This document shows positions 63,214 to 64,000 of a stretch of DNA of 64,000 bases, one piece after another. How positions within the stretch are numbered: the first letter of the stretch is position 1; the number at the start of each line of letters is the position of its first letter. Both the position numbers and the translations under genes were made by a program. This DNA comes from Branchiostoma floridae. Its lineage: Eukaryota > Chordata > Leptocardii > Amphioxiformes > Branchiostomatidae. A model generated the notes under the pieces. It had not been told where the DNA came from. It saw only the letters and a program-made list of their open reading frames with translations, and did not search any database. The stretch lies in the NCBI RefSeq assembly GCF_000003815.2, contig NC_049987.1, positions 24,694,900 through 24,758,899 of the forward strand, in the 5' to 3' direction.

Positions 63214-63364
63214 GTACTTTTTTCTTCTCTTTTCTTCTTAGATAACATTAGATACTTCGATACATAGAAGAATTTAAGGAGGATTTCTAAGATTTATTCT
63301 TAAATTGCCTTGTGATTGTCAAAGCAAAAGGCAAATTCAAGGTATTTATATTTTTATCATTTTT

Positions 63365-63555
63365 TTCAGTTAGTTTCGTGCAAATCGCATAAGGTTCATG
63401 TGTGTCACATAGTGATTTGTGCGAATCACATAAGGTTTGTACATTTTCACATAGTGATTTGTGTGATTTTCATAAGGTTCGTGCGTTTTCGCATAGTCAT
63501 TGGTGCGTATCACATAATGTGCGTACGAATCTCATAGGGTTCGTGCAAATGCTTA
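63365..63555 (+). repeat. Tandem repeat, about 43-bp unit
   Basis: Four to five units with TTCGTGCAAATCGCATAAGG, TTCATGTGTGTCACATAGTG. Lies in intron 30; the remaining 445 bases to the window end show no gene. Confidence 0.85.
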
Positions 63556-64000
63556 TATGTACTAAGAACCTGCAGCAGGCTGTCTTATGCTTACAGCAGC
63601 GGGTAATACAGCCCTTTCCATATCTTATCAAAGGATAAACAGTGTACTGCAAGGCATTGATCTTGAAGATGTGCTTGTCCCATCCTCTTTTTAGATAACT
63701 GAAGAACAGTGAAGAAAATTGGATCAATTTGTTATTTGAACTCCTGCCAAAAGTTTCCCTGGATTTAGTGTCAGAGACCATTACAAAATTTGCAAATACA
63801 GGTCACAAACCCCATCAAACTCCATCAAACAGTTAGTAAGAAATTTTAAGTGGCTGAGAAGTTGAGGTGCCGGGCTGTCTGTGGAAGGGTAGTCCTTTGG
63901 CAAGTCCGACAAAAGTACCAAAAAATTATTTCAGTGGCGAAAAGAAGACTTGTCTTGATATGTGTTTCTTGATATTTCAAGAATAGAACTTCTTGGTGTG

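Noticed and set aside
62425-62500. Possible tRNA gene
   Set aside because: Box A and B are present but no stable cloverleaf or discriminator is evident and related copies exist; it is a SINE head.

Overview
The window is eukaryotic and holds one gene read on the + strand: the central rod of a dystrophin/utrophin-family protein. Thirty coding exons were identified, from 163 to 63213. All 29 introns have GT-AG ends. The exons total 5118 bp, join without a frame break, and give 1706 codons. The protein aligns in order, with almost no gaps, to human dystrophin from the second half of spectrin repeat R1 to the first helix of R16, about human exons 10/11 to 43. Hinge 2 lies between R3 and R4 and the known spacer lies between R15 and R16. 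The N-terminal actin-binding domain and the C-terminal WW, EF-hand and ZZ part are outside the window. The dense exon set, intron repeats and MITE types suggest an invertebrate deuterostome, most likely a cephalochordate (amphioxus). The species is inference. Such animals should carry one gene that predates the vertebrate DMD/UTRN/DRP2 split.

Layout: 1-24254 is exon-dense, with exons 1-25 about 0.3-2 kb apart. Intron 25 (24255-37583) is 13.3 kb and contains an assembly gap. Exons 26-28 lie at 37584-44526. Intron 28 (44527-61318) is 16.8 kb and has a second gap. Exons 29-30 follow, and the window ends in intron 30. Exons usually alternate between one coding helix A of a spectrin repeat and one coding helices B-C. 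Of 29 introns, 25 are phase 0, so most exons can be skipped or joined to a new first exon without losing frame.

Two patterns stand out. First, at least 13 of the 30 exons have one or more truncated copies of one exon edge, splice site included, in the neighbouring intron. Several copies are separated by (GTTT)n/(AAAC)n tracts, and a few form in-frame cassettes. Second, the large introns hold candidate alternative first exons in the correct phase. One follows a TATA-like box and encodes a membrane-spanning segment (47858-47974). One has a strong start context and GTGAGT donor just upstream of exon 28 (43286-43366). One is a CpG-rich noncoding candidate with a strong donor (26160-26390). Dystrophin genes of vertebrates and flies use promoters inside large introns, so these are the best leads for undescribed isoforms.

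The rest of the intron DNA is mostly degenerate tandem repeats (22-350 bp units), tRNA-derived SINEs on both strands and small inverted-repeat elements. I saw no second protein-coding gene, tRNA gene, rRNA gene or CRISPR array.
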